Positions 9,329 through 16,971 of a DNA stretch of 64,000 nucleotides are shown here, one piece after another; the stretch's first letter is position 1; each line of letters starts with the position of its first letter. The position numbers and the translations under genes are program-made. The stretch lies in the NCBI GenBank assembly GCA_900540275.1, contig UQFO01000010.1, positions 9,894 to 73,893 on the forward strand, written 5' to 3'. The stretch comes from an uncultured Oscillospiraceae bacterium. GTDB taxonomy: Bacteria > Bacillota > Clostridia > Oscillospirales > Acutalibacteraceae. The notes under the pieces are model-generated. The model was not told the origin of the DNA. It did not search any database and saw only the letters and a list, made by a program, of their open reading frames with translations.

Positions 9329-9368
9329 ATAATCCGAACCTTTTCCGTTAGGAAAAGGTTCGGATTAT
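9329..9368. repeat. 18-bp perfect inverted repeat
   Basis: ATAATCCGAACCTTTTCC and GGAAAAGGTTCGGATTAT surround a 4-nt loop. It could serve as a terminator on either strand or be a small palindromic repeat. Confidence 0.7.
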
Positions 9369-9766
9369 TTGTTTGTTTTCTTTGGCCGGCCATTTACTTC
9401 TGCAACAGGGAAGCGCAGGCCAATCTCCAAACCACAGTTGCCGAGAAAAAAGAAAACAGCGATATAACTAAGAGGACGGCGCAATCAATCACCATAATAT
9501 TGCCGTATAATTCGTGATTTCTCAAATTAACGGCTGCAATACCGCGGTGTCATTCACATTATATTTAAACACAGATTCATACCAATCAAGGCCGCTTTGA
9601 CACAGCGGCCTTTTATTTTTGCTTAATATTTTTGCTGAGACTAAAAATAAATGAGCGTAATAAGATAAATAAACTAAGATTAATCTTGATAATATAAATT
9701 TTACAATTCAGTAATAAATATAATATAGATTATACTTATAAATAGAAGTAAAATATCGAAAAACAG

Positions 9767-9795
9767 TTGATTTAAAGTTATTTTAATATTATAAT
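9767..9795 (+). promoter_or_regulatory. Promoter for the CBM21 protein
   Basis: TTGATT (9767-9772) and TATAAT (9790-9795) have 17-bp spacing in an AT-rich, UP-element-like context. This predicts a leader of about 185 nt. Confidence 0.6.
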
Positions 9796-9892
9796 TTGTT
9801 TATAAAATAAATTATATTTTAAAAATATAATTTTTTAAGCGAATAAATTTGTTTTAGTGTTTTGATGACGGAGTCATTCAAAATAAAAAAAG

Positions 9893-9920
9893 TTTTTCAC
9901 AAAAAAGGCGTTGTGAAAAA
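9893..9920. promoter_or_regulatory. Inverted repeat in the CBM21 leader
   Basis: TTTTTCACAA and TTGTGAAAAA are perfect inverted arms around 8 nt. The half-sites TTCACA/TGTGAA are those of the palindromes near 31 kb but in the reverse order, so it may be an RNA hairpin rather than the same operator. Confidence 0.5.
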
Positions 9921-9989
9921 GACGGAAAGGGGGAAGGGCTTGCCCGAAGCCTTAACACCATTATTTCAAATGAAAGAGGAGAAGGATTT

Positions 9990-10733
9990 ATGAAACAGAA
10001 AAAGATGTTGGCATTTTCGTTGGTACTGGCCTTATTGGCGAGCTTGTTCGTCGTAGCGCCTGCGAGCGCTGTAACACAGCAGGTCAGCCTGCTTTACGCA
10101 AAGCCATATTACGAGGGGATGGCAGTCGGCGCAGAGGGTTATGTTGAGGTGGAGAACCTGAGCCCGAATAAGGTTGTAACGATTCACTACTCGGCAGACG
10201 GCGTTACCTGGAAGGATACGCAGGCAGAATACTTCAAAGCCACACAGGGCAACTACGAAGCATGGAAATTCAGAACAGACTCTTTCTCCGTTGGTATGAG
10301 AGGCAGCGCAACTGTTCAGTTTGCCATCAAATACGAAGTGAACGGCAACACCTATTGGGATAATAACAACGGCGCAAATTACACGGTAAAAGCCGGGTAC
10401 GGCGTCAGCTCGCAGTACGACTTCGGCAGCACAGCCGTTGCAATGTGGTATCAGTCAAATGTAGTCGATGAAAAGGTTAACATTTATGCGCAGCTTAAGA
10501 GCCTTGCATATGACAAGGACGTCCGTGTACGCTATTCGACAGACAATTGGGCAACCTATGAAGAAGTACAGGGAACCTTTAACTATAGCTTCCCTGACAG
10601 CGCTATAGAGAGCTGGGTAGTGTCTGTTCCGGCAACGCAGGCGTTTGAATATGCTATTTCTTATAAAGTGAACGGTACAACCTATTGGGATAACAATTTT
10701 GGCGCTAACTATACATTTGACCCGGCAGCCTAA
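9990..10733 (+). CDS. Secreted tandem CBM21-type starch-binding protein
   Basis: The ATG follows AGGAGAAGG. This 247-residue protein has a signal peptide (MKQKKMLAFS to PASA) and then only two copies of one carbohydrate-binding fold. Copy 1 (about 30-138) ends in YWDNNNGANYTV and copy 2 (about 142-245) in YWDNNFGANYTF. This YWDNNxGxNY ending is the mark of CBM21/CBM53 starch-binding modules. No catalytic domain, dockerin, LPxTG or membrane anchor is present. It is probably a free or loosely held starch-capture protein, possibly helping the starch enzymes at 25-36 kb. It has its own promoter and strong terminator, so it is monocistronic. Confidence 0.85.
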   Translation: MKQKKMLAFSLVLALLASLFVVAPASAVTQQVSLLYAKPYYEGMAVGAEGYVEVENLSPNKVVTIHYSADGVTWKDTQAEYFKATQGNYEAWKFRTDSFSVGMRGSATVQFAIKYEVNGNTYWDNNNGANYTVKAGYGVSSQYDFGSTAVAMWYQSNVVDEKVNIYAQLKSLAYDKDVRVRYSTDNWATYEEVQGTFNYSFPDSAIESWVVSVPATQAFEYAISYKVNGTTYWDNNFGANYTFDPAA

Positions 10734-10794
10734 AAATTGAAGGATTGCGGTTGAATAAACCGCAGAGTAAACATATTTAACAGAAAACGCTGGG

Positions 10795-10834
10795 AAAGCC
10801 CCCGTGTAAGCAGACGCTTACGCGGGGGCTTTTA
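10795..10834 (+). terminator. Terminator of the CBM21 gene
   Basis: AAAGCCCCCGTGTAAGC pairs with GCTTACGCGGGGGCTTT around a 4-nt loop, followed by TAATATTTTT. Confidence 0.9.
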
Positions 10835-10953
10835 ATATTTTTGTAGTGAGTTTAGATAACAATATGCTAAATTGAACGTCCTCCGCATAGAATGGTATAT
10901 GGTGGATGCGGGAAAGCAGTGAAAATTGGAGTAAAAAAAATATTCCGGTAAAT

Positions 10954-10983
10954 TTGTTAAAAATCGGGAATGGTAACTATAAT
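10954..10983 (+). promoter_or_regulatory. Promoter of the riboswitch leader
   Basis: TTGTTA (10954-10959) and TATAAT (10978-10983) with 18-bp spacing, about 24 bp before the aptamer. Confidence 0.55.
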
Positions 10984-11006
10984 AATAGTAATAAAAAATT
11001 ATAAAC

Positions 11007-11077
11007 TATAGTTGAGGAGAGCTGATGGAAATCAGTGACGCAAAGCAAAGAGGCTAACATAATGCCAGTAAGCTATA
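11007..11077 (+). ncRNA. Candidate c-di-GMP-I (GEMM)-type riboswitch aptamer
   Basis: TATAGTT (11007-11013) and AAGCTATA (11070-11077) form a closing stem. Inside are a hairpin with a GGAAA loop (CTGAT/ATCAG), then GACGCAAAGC, AGAGGCTAAC and ATGCCAG, in the order of the conserved GEMM core (GACGCAAAGC, GGxCTAA, AxxGCCAG). A competing stem GCCAG/CTGGC and a terminator follow. The ligand, c-di-GMP or a related dinucleotide, is inferred from the class. Confidence 0.65.
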
Positions 11078-11094
11078 ATCATGCTCGTCTGGCA

Positions 11095-11129
11095 GCAATA
11101 GTCAAATTTCGATTATTGCAGCTTTTTAT
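11095..11129 (+). terminator. Riboswitch-associated intrinsic terminator
   Basis: GCAATAGTC pairs with GATTATTGC, then AGCTTTTTATTT. It lies between the aptamer and the coiled-coil reading frame, so it fits transcriptional control of that gene. Confidence 0.75.
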
Positions 11130-11157
11130 TTGTTAATATTTTTAGAGGGAATGATTT

Positions 11158-11582
11158 ATGAAGAAGAGCTTTTGGGAATATGACCCGCAGGAGGTCGACG
11201 AAACAGTCGAATATCTGGAGGCATCTAACGCAAAGCTGGAGAAGCAGGTAAGACTGCTGAATTCCGAGCTTGAGGAGCTGCGTCTGAAAAAGAAAACCAC
11301 AGTTCATGGGCGAAGCGCTGAAGCACAGGAGTTACAAAAAACGGACAGAATGATGAAATCGGTATTGCCATCGGGGGGGGGAGAGATACACGCAATAAGT
11401 AAACAATTAATAAAATAGGTTTGTATTGAAAGAAAGGAGGCGCGGACGGCTCCTATAGTAAAAGCGACGAGATGTTCCGCGAGGTGCTTAACGCGCTTGA
11501 GGGCGTTTTGGACAATAAGGCGGTCTGCATTTACAGCTTTGATGAAAAATTGTATTCGCCGCGGATAATTGCATCCTGCTGA
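11158..11582 (+). pseudogene. Decayed coiled-coil / sensor-like gene behind the riboswitch
   Basis: An ATG at 11158 opens an 86-residue frame: MKKSFWEYDPQEVDETVEYLE and then a clear heptad coiled coil (about 15-50), degrading after a nine-G run (11373-11381) and stopping at 11418. Another coding-like stretch, in a different frame (about 11430-11582), reads ...SDEMFREVLNALEGVLDNK and VCIYSFDEKLYSPRIIASC before a stop; it has no usable start and resembles the beginning of a GAF-like sensor. All three frames close between the two parts. I infer a once longer signalling protein that is now broken. The first part alone could still be translated. Confidence 0.5.
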
Positions 11583-11613
11583 ATAGACAGGTGAAAATAT
11601 TATTTAGAAAAGC

Positions 11614-11642
11614 TTGACTTTTTTATTGCGAAGCTGTATACT
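11614..11642 (+). promoter_or_regulatory. Promoter of the cold-shock gene
   Basis: TTGACT (11614-11619), 17-bp spacer, TATACT (11637-11642). The leader to the ATG is about 115 nt. Confidence 0.8.
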
Positions 11643-11673
11643 ATATAAGTATTCTAAATGTACTGATTAATTG

Positions 11674-11722
11674 CCGTAGGTTGTAAATCGACTCCATTTT
11701 GATTTACCGCCTGCGGTTTTTT
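11674..11722 (+). terminator. Terminator-like hairpin in the csp leader
   Basis: CCGTAGGTTGTAAATC pairs with GATTTACCGCCTGCGG (15 of 16 positions), followed by six Ts. It lies between promoter and gene, so it probably acts as an attenuator or temperature-sensitive leader. Confidence 0.7.
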
Positions 11723-11765
11723 GTTTGCATTATTTGAATAACATTTATTACAGGAGGTGCCTACT

Positions 11766-11978
11766 ATGAATAGAGGTACTGTCAAATGGTTTAACGAGAG
11801 CAAAGGATTCGGTTTTATCACCAACGACGACGGAGGCGAAGATGTATTCGTGCATTTTTCCGCAATCGTTGGGGAAGGCTTTAAAAACCTGGCTGAGGGC
11901 CAGCATGTAACGTTCGACACGGAGCAAGACCCCAAAAACAGCAGTAAGCTTCGCGCTGTCAACGTATGCGCTGCCTGA
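11766..11978 (+). CDS. Cold-shock domain protein (Csp family)
   Basis: The ATG at 11766 follows AGGAGGT by 7 nt; the in-frame GTG at 11757 is part of the ribosome site. The 70-residue protein has the cold-shock fold signatures GTVKWFNESKGFGFI (RNP1) and DVFVHFSAI (RNP2). It binds single-stranded RNA or DNA and melts RNA structures in the cytosol. A terminator with seven Ts follows. The leader hairpin suggests control at the level of transcription or RNA folding. Confidence 0.95.
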   Translation: MNRGTVKWFNESKGFGFITNDDGGEDVFVHFSAIVGEGFKNLAEGQHVTFDTEQDPKNSSKLRAVNVCAA

Positions 11979-12000
11979 GCATAACCAGCTTAACAGAGAG

Positions 12001-12030
12001 GCCGCCCTTGGAAACAGGGGCGGTTTTTTT
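12001..12030 (+). terminator. Terminator of the csp gene
   Basis: GCCGCCC and GGGCGGT around a 10-nt loop, then a run of Ts. Confidence 0.88.
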
Positions 12031-12166
12031 CGTTTGTGCGTTTAAATATATGGATTTTATGAACTTTAGATGCTTTTCAGCGTTTTGTTTTACGACCATT
12101 CTGATTGTTTTTAAAAGTAATTAACTTTTTGCATTTTTCCTACTGTTTTTATTTTGAATGCTATGA

Positions 12167-12172
12167 TATAAT
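12167..12172 (+). promoter_or_regulatory. -10 element before the SRA-HNH gene
   Basis: GATATAATTTC contains TATAAT about 50 bp before the start codon. No convincing -35 is seen. Confidence 0.4.
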
Positions 12173-12221
12173 TTCAGTGAAAAAATTTCACAAGTTACGG
12201 TCGAAAGAATGGAGGATACAT

Positions 12222-13064
12222 ATGCCTTTTTCGCTATCGTTAAAACCAAATCAGACTATCTCAAATAAGGAAATGCAAGAAATATTTGGTTGTGGTAACA
12301 TGGGTGGGATGCGAAAATCTAATCTCACTAATTCACTTGTTTTAATATCTGACTACACGAAAAATCTTTATGAGGATAGATGGATAGAAAACACTCTACA
12401 TTATACTGGTATGGGAAAGAGAGGAGATCAAACTCTTTGTAGTCAAAATAAAACTCTATATTATTCAAACGAAAATGGAGTATTAATATATCTTTTTGAA
12501 GTGTTTGAGTCTAAAAGATATACTTTCCGTGGAAGAGTATGTCTTTCTGGTGCACCTTATCAAGAAGAACAACCAGACGAAAAAGGGGAAAATCGAAAGG
12601 TCTGGATGTTCCCGCTTAAGCTTATAAATTCTACTGAAATTGATGAACAATATATTCTTAAGAATATAAAACATAAAAAGAGATATATACGTAGATTAAG
12701 TGATGATAAGCTTAGGGAAATGGCAATACATTCTCAATGTATGCAACCTTCGAAGCGACGAGTCACAACAATTCGGTATATTAGCAGCGAGTATATCTCT
12801 GAATATGTGAAACGACGCGCGCAAGGTATTTGCGAGCTTTGTAGAAAGCCTGCACCCTTTCATGATTTAGACGGTAGACCATATCTCGAAAGTTATCGAA
12901 TTAAAAAGCTTTCAGATGGTGGACCAGACACCATAAAAAATACGGCCGCTTTATGCCCGAATTGTAGAGTGAAATTACAATTGCTAGGGTTACCTGAGGA
13001 TATAGAGAGAGTCAAGGCAAGGATACAAGAATATGGGGAAATAAATAGTTTTCAAGAATTATAA
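12222..13064 (+). CDS. ScoMcrA-like SRA plus degenerate HNH protein
   Basis: ATG 12222 follows ATGGAGGATACAT; the longer frame from 12105 has no ribosome site. The 280-residue protein has an N-terminal region like the SRA-type modified-DNA-binding domain of ScoMcrA-type enzymes (GGMRKSNLTNSLVLISD, then LHYTGMGKRGDQTL). Residues 204-253 are an HNH zinc finger frame (CELCRKPAPF ... CPNC). The usual LEVHHI is LESYRI here, and the usual CPNCHRxLH ends CPNCRVKLQ, so the catalytic histidines are gone while the zinc cysteines remain. Base use is AT-rich compared with neighbours, and its own terminator follows, suggesting horizontal gain. It may now bind modified DNA without cutting, or be an inactive relic. 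Confidence 0.75.
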   Translation: MPFSLSLKPNQTISNKEMQEIFGCGNMGGMRKSNLTNSLVLISDYTKNLYEDRWIENTLHYTGMGKRGDQTLCSQNKTLYYSNENGVLIYLFEVFESKRYTFRGRVCLSGAPYQEEQPDEKGENRKVWMFPLKLINSTEIDEQYILKNIKHKKRYIRRLSDDKLREMAIHSQCMQPSKRRVTTIRYISSEYISEYVKRRAQGICELCRKPAPFHDLDGRPYLESYRIKKLSDGGPDTIKNTAALCPNCRVKLQLLGLPEDIERVKARIQEYGEINSFQEL

Positions 13065-13077
13065 AACATTTGAGTAT

Positions 13078-13110
13078 AAAGAGGAATCGTTTTGCGATTT
13101 CCTCTTTTTT
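13078..13110 (+). terminator. Terminator of the SRA-HNH gene
   Basis: AAAGAGGAATCG pairs with CGATTTCCTCTTT and is followed by a T run. Confidence 0.85.
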
Positions 13111-13486
13111 AATGAACAAAATTGCATGCAGTTTAGTCCATGCTTTAATCCTATGAGCGCAGGAAGCTGTCATTAACTATTCATAAAAGCACATTATTTT
13201 AATAAGATACAACGGTGTAAATCAGGTGAGTTACAAAGAAAATGGCATAAGAGATTTATTCTGAAACTAATACGTTTGCTGCCGCCTAAAATATGCCCTC
13301 AATGCGGGCGTGCCTGCTTGCTGTTTTTATTCGTGCCGCTAATTTGGATTAAGGCTGTTTTTCGCTTTTATATTCCGGATAATTGTGGTATACTAATCTA
13401 CAAACATTATTTTCCTATGCGCTCCCTTCCATGGGAGCCGCCTTACCGTTTGCTATAAAATTTTCCTTATGAAAGGAACGTGTCAA
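13111..13486. other. Intergenic region before the M16 peptidase pair
   Basis: No convincing gene. It contains an extended -10 (TGGTATACT, with TATACT at 13389-13394) and a small hairpin GCTCCC/GGGAGC around 13420-13440 in the leader. Confidence 0.55.
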
Positions 13487-14782
13487 ATGAATGCTGTAAA
13501 CAGACAGGAGCTTGCGCCCGGCGTTTATTTCAGCAGCGTCGATGACGGCCGTTTTAAAACGGGCCGCATCAGCGTGACCATGCTGGTTCCGCTGAAAAAG
13601 GAGACGGCGGCCAGAAACGCCCTGCTCCCACAGGTGCTCACACGCTCATGCAAAAAATACCCCGATTTTATAAGTCTCAACAAGCGGCTTAACAGCCTTT
13701 ATGGGGCGTCAGTCATGGGCTATTGCCGGAAGTTCGGAGAATCCCAGGCGCTCACGCTTTCCATCGCAGGGCTCGACGACCGGTTTACCATCGACAAGGA
13801 ACAGGTTTCCGCAGAGCTTACCGGGCTTTTATGCGCAATGCTCTTTGAGCCGAAGCTCGAAGACGGCACATTCTGCAAGCAGGACGTGGAGCAGGAGCGC
13901 AGGCAGCTGCTTGACGCAATCGACGCGGAATACAATGAAAAACGCGTCTACGCCGTTAACCGCTGTACTGAAATTATGTGCAGAAACGAAGCATTCGGTA
14001 TCCGCCGCTACGGCTCGCGCGAAGCGGTGGAAAAGCTTTCCGAAAGGGATGTGTACAGTGCTTGGGAGGACGTTCTTAAAACAGCACGCGTCGAAGTGAT
14101 GATGATAGGCGCTTCCGATAAAACGGCTGCGGCCGATACCTTCCGCAGGGCGTTTGAAAAGGTTTCACGCCGCCCTGCGGAAATTAAAACAGAGGTCGTG
14201 CGCAGCGCAGGGGATATTACGCGCGAGGCAGAGGCGCTTGATGTCGCCCAGTCGAAGCTCGTCATGGCGTTTCGCACGGGAATCGCGGAGCCGGACGACG
14301 GCGTTATGGCACAGCGCTTGATGAGTGCGGTGCTCGGAGGTACGCCAAATTCGAAGTTCTTTGTGAACGTCAGGGAAAAGTACAGCCTGTGCTATTACTG
14401 CGCGGCGCGCTATGACCGCAATAAAGGTATCCTTATGGTAGACAGCGGCGTCGAGACGCAGAACATCGAAAAGGCGGAAAAAGAAATTTTAAACCAAATC
14501 CATGCGCTGCAAAACGGAGATTTATCCGACTTTGAGATGGATTCAACCAAATTGAGTATGACGAATAGCTTCAATTCTATGTCCGACACGGTCGGAGGGA
14601 CAGAGGCGTGGTATATTTCGCAGCTTCTCGACAAGGAGCAGCTTACGCCGGAAGAAGCCTCAAAGCGCGTCATGAGCGTGTCGGCGCAGCAGGTAATCGA
14701 CGCTGCGCGAAAGCTCACGCTCGATACCGTTTATATTCTTAAACCGAGCGGCGCTGGGGAAGAAAAGGAGGGGGCCAAATGA
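13487..14782 (+). CDS. M16-family peptidase-like protein, non-catalytic partner (YmfF-like)
   Basis: The ATG at 13487 is chosen because AAAGGA lies before it; an earlier ATG at 13469 has none. The 431-residue protein has the M16 insulinase-fold pattern, including the C-terminal half motif of an SLCYYCAARYD type. It lacks the zinc motif HxxEH: the equivalent place reads LLPQVLTRSCKKYP. It overlaps the next gene by 4 nt (ATGA). M16 proteins often work as a catalytic plus non-catalytic pair, and this arrangement matches Bacillus YmfF-YmfH. The natural substrate is unknown. Confidence 0.88.
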   Translation: MNAVNRQELAPGVYFSSVDDGRFKTGRISVTMLVPLKKETAARNALLPQVLTRSCKKYPDFISLNKRLNSLYGASVMGYCRKFGESQALTLSIAGLDDRFTIDKEQVSAELTGLLCAMLFEPKLEDGTFCKQDVEQERRQLLDAIDAEYNEKRVYAVNRCTEIMCRNEAFGIRRYGSREAVEKLSERDVYSAWEDVLKTARVEVMMIGASDKTAAADTFRRAFEKVSRRPAEIKTEVVRSAGDITREAEALDVAQSKLVMAFRTGIAEPDDGVMAQRLMSAVLGGTPNSKFFVNVREKYSLCYYCAARYDRNKGILMVDSGVETQNIEKAEKEILNQIHALQNGDLSDFEMDSTKLSMTNSFNSMSDTVGGTEAWYISQLLDKEQLTPEEASKRVMSVSAQQVIDAARKLTLDTVYILKPSGAGEEKEGAK

Positions 14783-16053
14783 GTTTTACCGAGATAAAGG
14801 GCGCGCGCACGCATGACAGCTATTTTAAAGCGGTGCACCCGACGGGCCTTACTATATATGTTTACCCGAAAGAGGGCTACGGCTCGACGTATGCGATGTT
14901 CGGTACGAAATACGGCTCGGTCAACCGTACCTTTTCCGTAAACGGCGGCGAGAAGCTTACCGTACCTGACGGTATTGCGCATTATCTCGAGCATAAGCTC
15001 TTTGAAAGCGAGGACGGCGACGCGTTCACCCGCTACGCGAAAACGGGCGCATCGGCAAACGCCTACACGTCCTTTGACAAGACGTGTTACCTCTTTTCCT
15101 GTACGGAGAACTTTGAAGCTTCTCTTGAAATCCTGCTTGATTTTGTACAGTCGCCGTACTTTACGGAGCAGACAGTGCAGAAGGAGCAGGGCATTATCGG
15201 GCAGGAAATCAGGATGTATGATGATTCACCAGAATGGCGCGTCATGTTCAACCTCCTGGAGGCGATGTACCACAGCCATCCTGTGAAAATCGATATTGCC
15301 GGAACTGTTGAATCGATTGCACAAATTACGCCGGAATATCTTTACCAGTGCTACGAAAGCTTTTATAACCTGAACAACATGGTCCTTTGCGTTGCCGGAA
15401 GCTGTACGCCGGAGCAGGTGTATAAGGTTGCAGATAAGATGCTCAAGCCCTGCAAAAAGCAGACGGTTGAAACCTTTTTTGGGCCGGAGCCTGAAAGCGT
15501 CGTGAAGGAATACGTGGAGCAGATTTTCCCTGTCGCTGTGCCGATGTTCCAGCTTGGCTTCAAGACAAAGGCGGGGGAGGCGCGTTCTACAAGCGACGAG
15601 CTAGCGCTTACTGATATCCTGCTGTTTGCGCTTGCTTCAAATTCCTCTCCAATGTACAGGGAGCTCATGGAAAAGGAGCTTATTAACCAGAGCTTTAATT
15701 ATGAGTTCTTTGAGGGGCCGGGTTATGTAAGCGTTTTGTTCAGCGGCGAGTCGCGCGACCCGAAGCAGACGGCGGAAATCATCCGCGGCTATGTGGATGA
15801 GGCCCGCCGAAACGGGTTGCCGGAGGAGGACTTCGAAATTGCTAAAAAAGCAATTTACGGGGAAACGGTCGGTTCTCTCAACAACATTGAATCGATTGCG
15901 AACGTGCTTACGGAATTTGCATTTACCGGCAAGGAGCTGTATGCTTATATCGACGCGGTTGCAGGGGCAAAAAGGGAGGCCGCCTGCAAGCGCCTGGAAA
16001 GCCTGCTCGACAGCGGTAAATCTGCGCTGTCCGTGGTCAAGGCCGCGGACTGA
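14779..16053 (+). CDS. M16-family zinc peptidase (YmfH-like)
   Basis: This 424-residue protein carries the inverted zinc motif HYLEH (about residue 70), with the downstream glutamate expected in the EQGIIGQEIRMYDD segment, so it should be the active member of the pair. It starts at ATG 14779, overlapping the stop of its partner, with GGAGGGGGC as ribosome site. The family is cytosolic or membrane-associated in Firmicutes, and its substrate has not been fixed. A GC-rich hairpin at 16066-16100 separates it from lgt. Confidence 0.92.
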   Translation: MSFTEIKGARTHDSYFKAVHPTGLTIYVYPKEGYGSTYAMFGTKYGSVNRTFSVNGGEKLTVPDGIAHYLEHKLFESEDGDAFTRYAKTGASANAYTSFDKTCYLFSCTENFEASLEILLDFVQSPYFTEQTVQKEQGIIGQEIRMYDDSPEWRVMFNLLEAMYHSHPVKIDIAGTVESIAQITPEYLYQCYESFYNLNNMVLCVAGSCTPEQVYKVADKMLKPCKKQTVETFFGPEPESVVKEYVEQIFPVAVPMFQLGFKTKAGEARSTSDELALTDILLFALASNSSPMYRELMEKELINQSFNYEFFEGPGYVSVLFSGESRDPKQTAEIIRGYVDEARRNGLPEEDFEIAKKAIYGETVGSLNNIESIANVLTEFAFTGKELYAYIDAVAGAKREAACKRLESLLDSGKSALSVVKAAD

Positions 16054-16065
16054 CAGAAAGAAATT

Positions 16066-16100
16066 ACGGGCGGCAGGGCTTATGCCGCGCCGCCCGTTTA
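16066..16100 (+). terminator. GC-rich hairpin between ymfH-like gene and lgt
   Basis: ACGGGCGGC and GCCGCCCGT pair, followed by only TTTAAA. It may be a weak terminator or a processing site. Confidence 0.4.
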
Positions 16101-16128
16101 AACCTCCATACGGAAAGGAATTTTCATT

Positions 16129-16962
16129 ATGGTTTACAACGTATCGTTTCCTGGGCTGGGGCTTCAGTTTGAAGTGAATCCCGTCGCCCTTCAGCTCGGC
16201 GGCCTTACTATCAGGTGGTACGGCGTGCTGATTGCGCTTGGGCTGGTGTTGGCGCTTATCTACGCAATGAACGTCTGCAAACGGCGTTACGGCGTGTCGC
16301 AGGACAAGCTTTTGGACTGCGTGCTCGTCGGAATTATTACAGCAATTATCGGGGCAAGGCTATATTATGTTGCCTTTAAATGGGACGTGTACAGCCAGGA
16401 CCCTATGAGCATATTCTACATAAATTCGGGAGGGCTCGCCATCTACGGGGGCCTTATCGGCGCGCTTATCGGCGGTCTGATTGTGGCGAAAATCGTAAAG
16501 GTGAACATCCCCGCGCTGCTCGACATAGCCTGCCTTGGCTTTTTAATCGGGCAGGGCATCGGCAGGTGGGGCAACTTCATGAACCAAGAGGCCTTCGGCA
16601 CCCCGACCGGCCTTCCCTGGGGCATGGTAAGCGAGAACACGGGAAATATCGCCGTGCATCCGGCTTTTTTATATGAATCCCTCTGGTGCCTGCTGGGGTT
16701 TGTGCTTCTGCACTTTTTCAGCAAAAGGTTCAGAAAATACGACGGACAAATCTTCCTTCTGTATATGGTATGGTATGGCTTTGAACGGATGATTGTGGAA
16801 GGGCTTCGCACTGACAGCCTGTACACGCCGTTTTTTAATCTGCGCGTGTCACAGATTGTCTCACTCGTCATTATGGTTGCCGGTATCGTATTCCTGATTA
16901 TCAACCAGGTGAAAAAGAAGGATACAATCGCCGTTCCGCTTAAAAGAAAAGTGAAAGGATGA
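16129..16962 (+). CDS. lgt: Prolipoprotein diacylglyceryl transferase
   Basis: This 277-residue polytopic membrane protein has the Lgt signature GQGIGRWGNFMNQEAFG (about 140-156), the upstream IRWYGVLIALG segment, and IYGGLIGALIGG. It moves diacylglycerol from phosphatidylglycerol to the lipobox cysteine of prolipoproteins. The stop is 9 nt before folD, so the two are probably co-transcribed. A likely client in this window is the lipoprotein encoded at 23418-23912. Confidence 0.97.
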   Translation: MVYNVSFPGLGLQFEVNPVALQLGGLTIRWYGVLIALGLVLALIYAMNVCKRRYGVSQDKLLDCVLVGIITAIIGARLYYVAFKWDVYSQDPMSIFYINSGGLAIYGGLIGALIGGLIVAKIVKVNIPALLDIACLGFLIGQGIGRWGNFMNQEAFGTPTGLPWGMVSENTGNIAVHPAFLYESLWCLLGFVLLHFFSKRFRKYDGQIFLLYMVWYGFERMIVEGLRTDSLYTPFFNLRVSQIVSLVIMVAGIVFLIINQVKKKDTIAVPLKRKVKG

Positions 16963-16971
16963 GAATAGCTT

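Larger units (their letters stand above)
9215..9989. other. Long AT-rich intergenic region
   Basis: No gene is visible. It holds an 18-bp perfect hairpin (9329-9368, GTTA loop), a terminator-like hairpin AAGGCCGCT/AGCGGCCTT with TTATTTTT (9588-9620), a very AT-rich block from 9640 to 9860, a promoter for the next gene, and an inverted repeat at 9893-9920. Confidence 0.7.

Noticed and set aside
11158..11418. DivIVA-like gene
   Set aside because: The short coiled coil lacks the DivIVA N-terminal membrane-binding motif and the frame decays after the G run.
13276..13458. Small hydrophobic reading frame before the M16 pair
   Set aside because: TTG start, spans the promoter of the next gene, no ribosome site.
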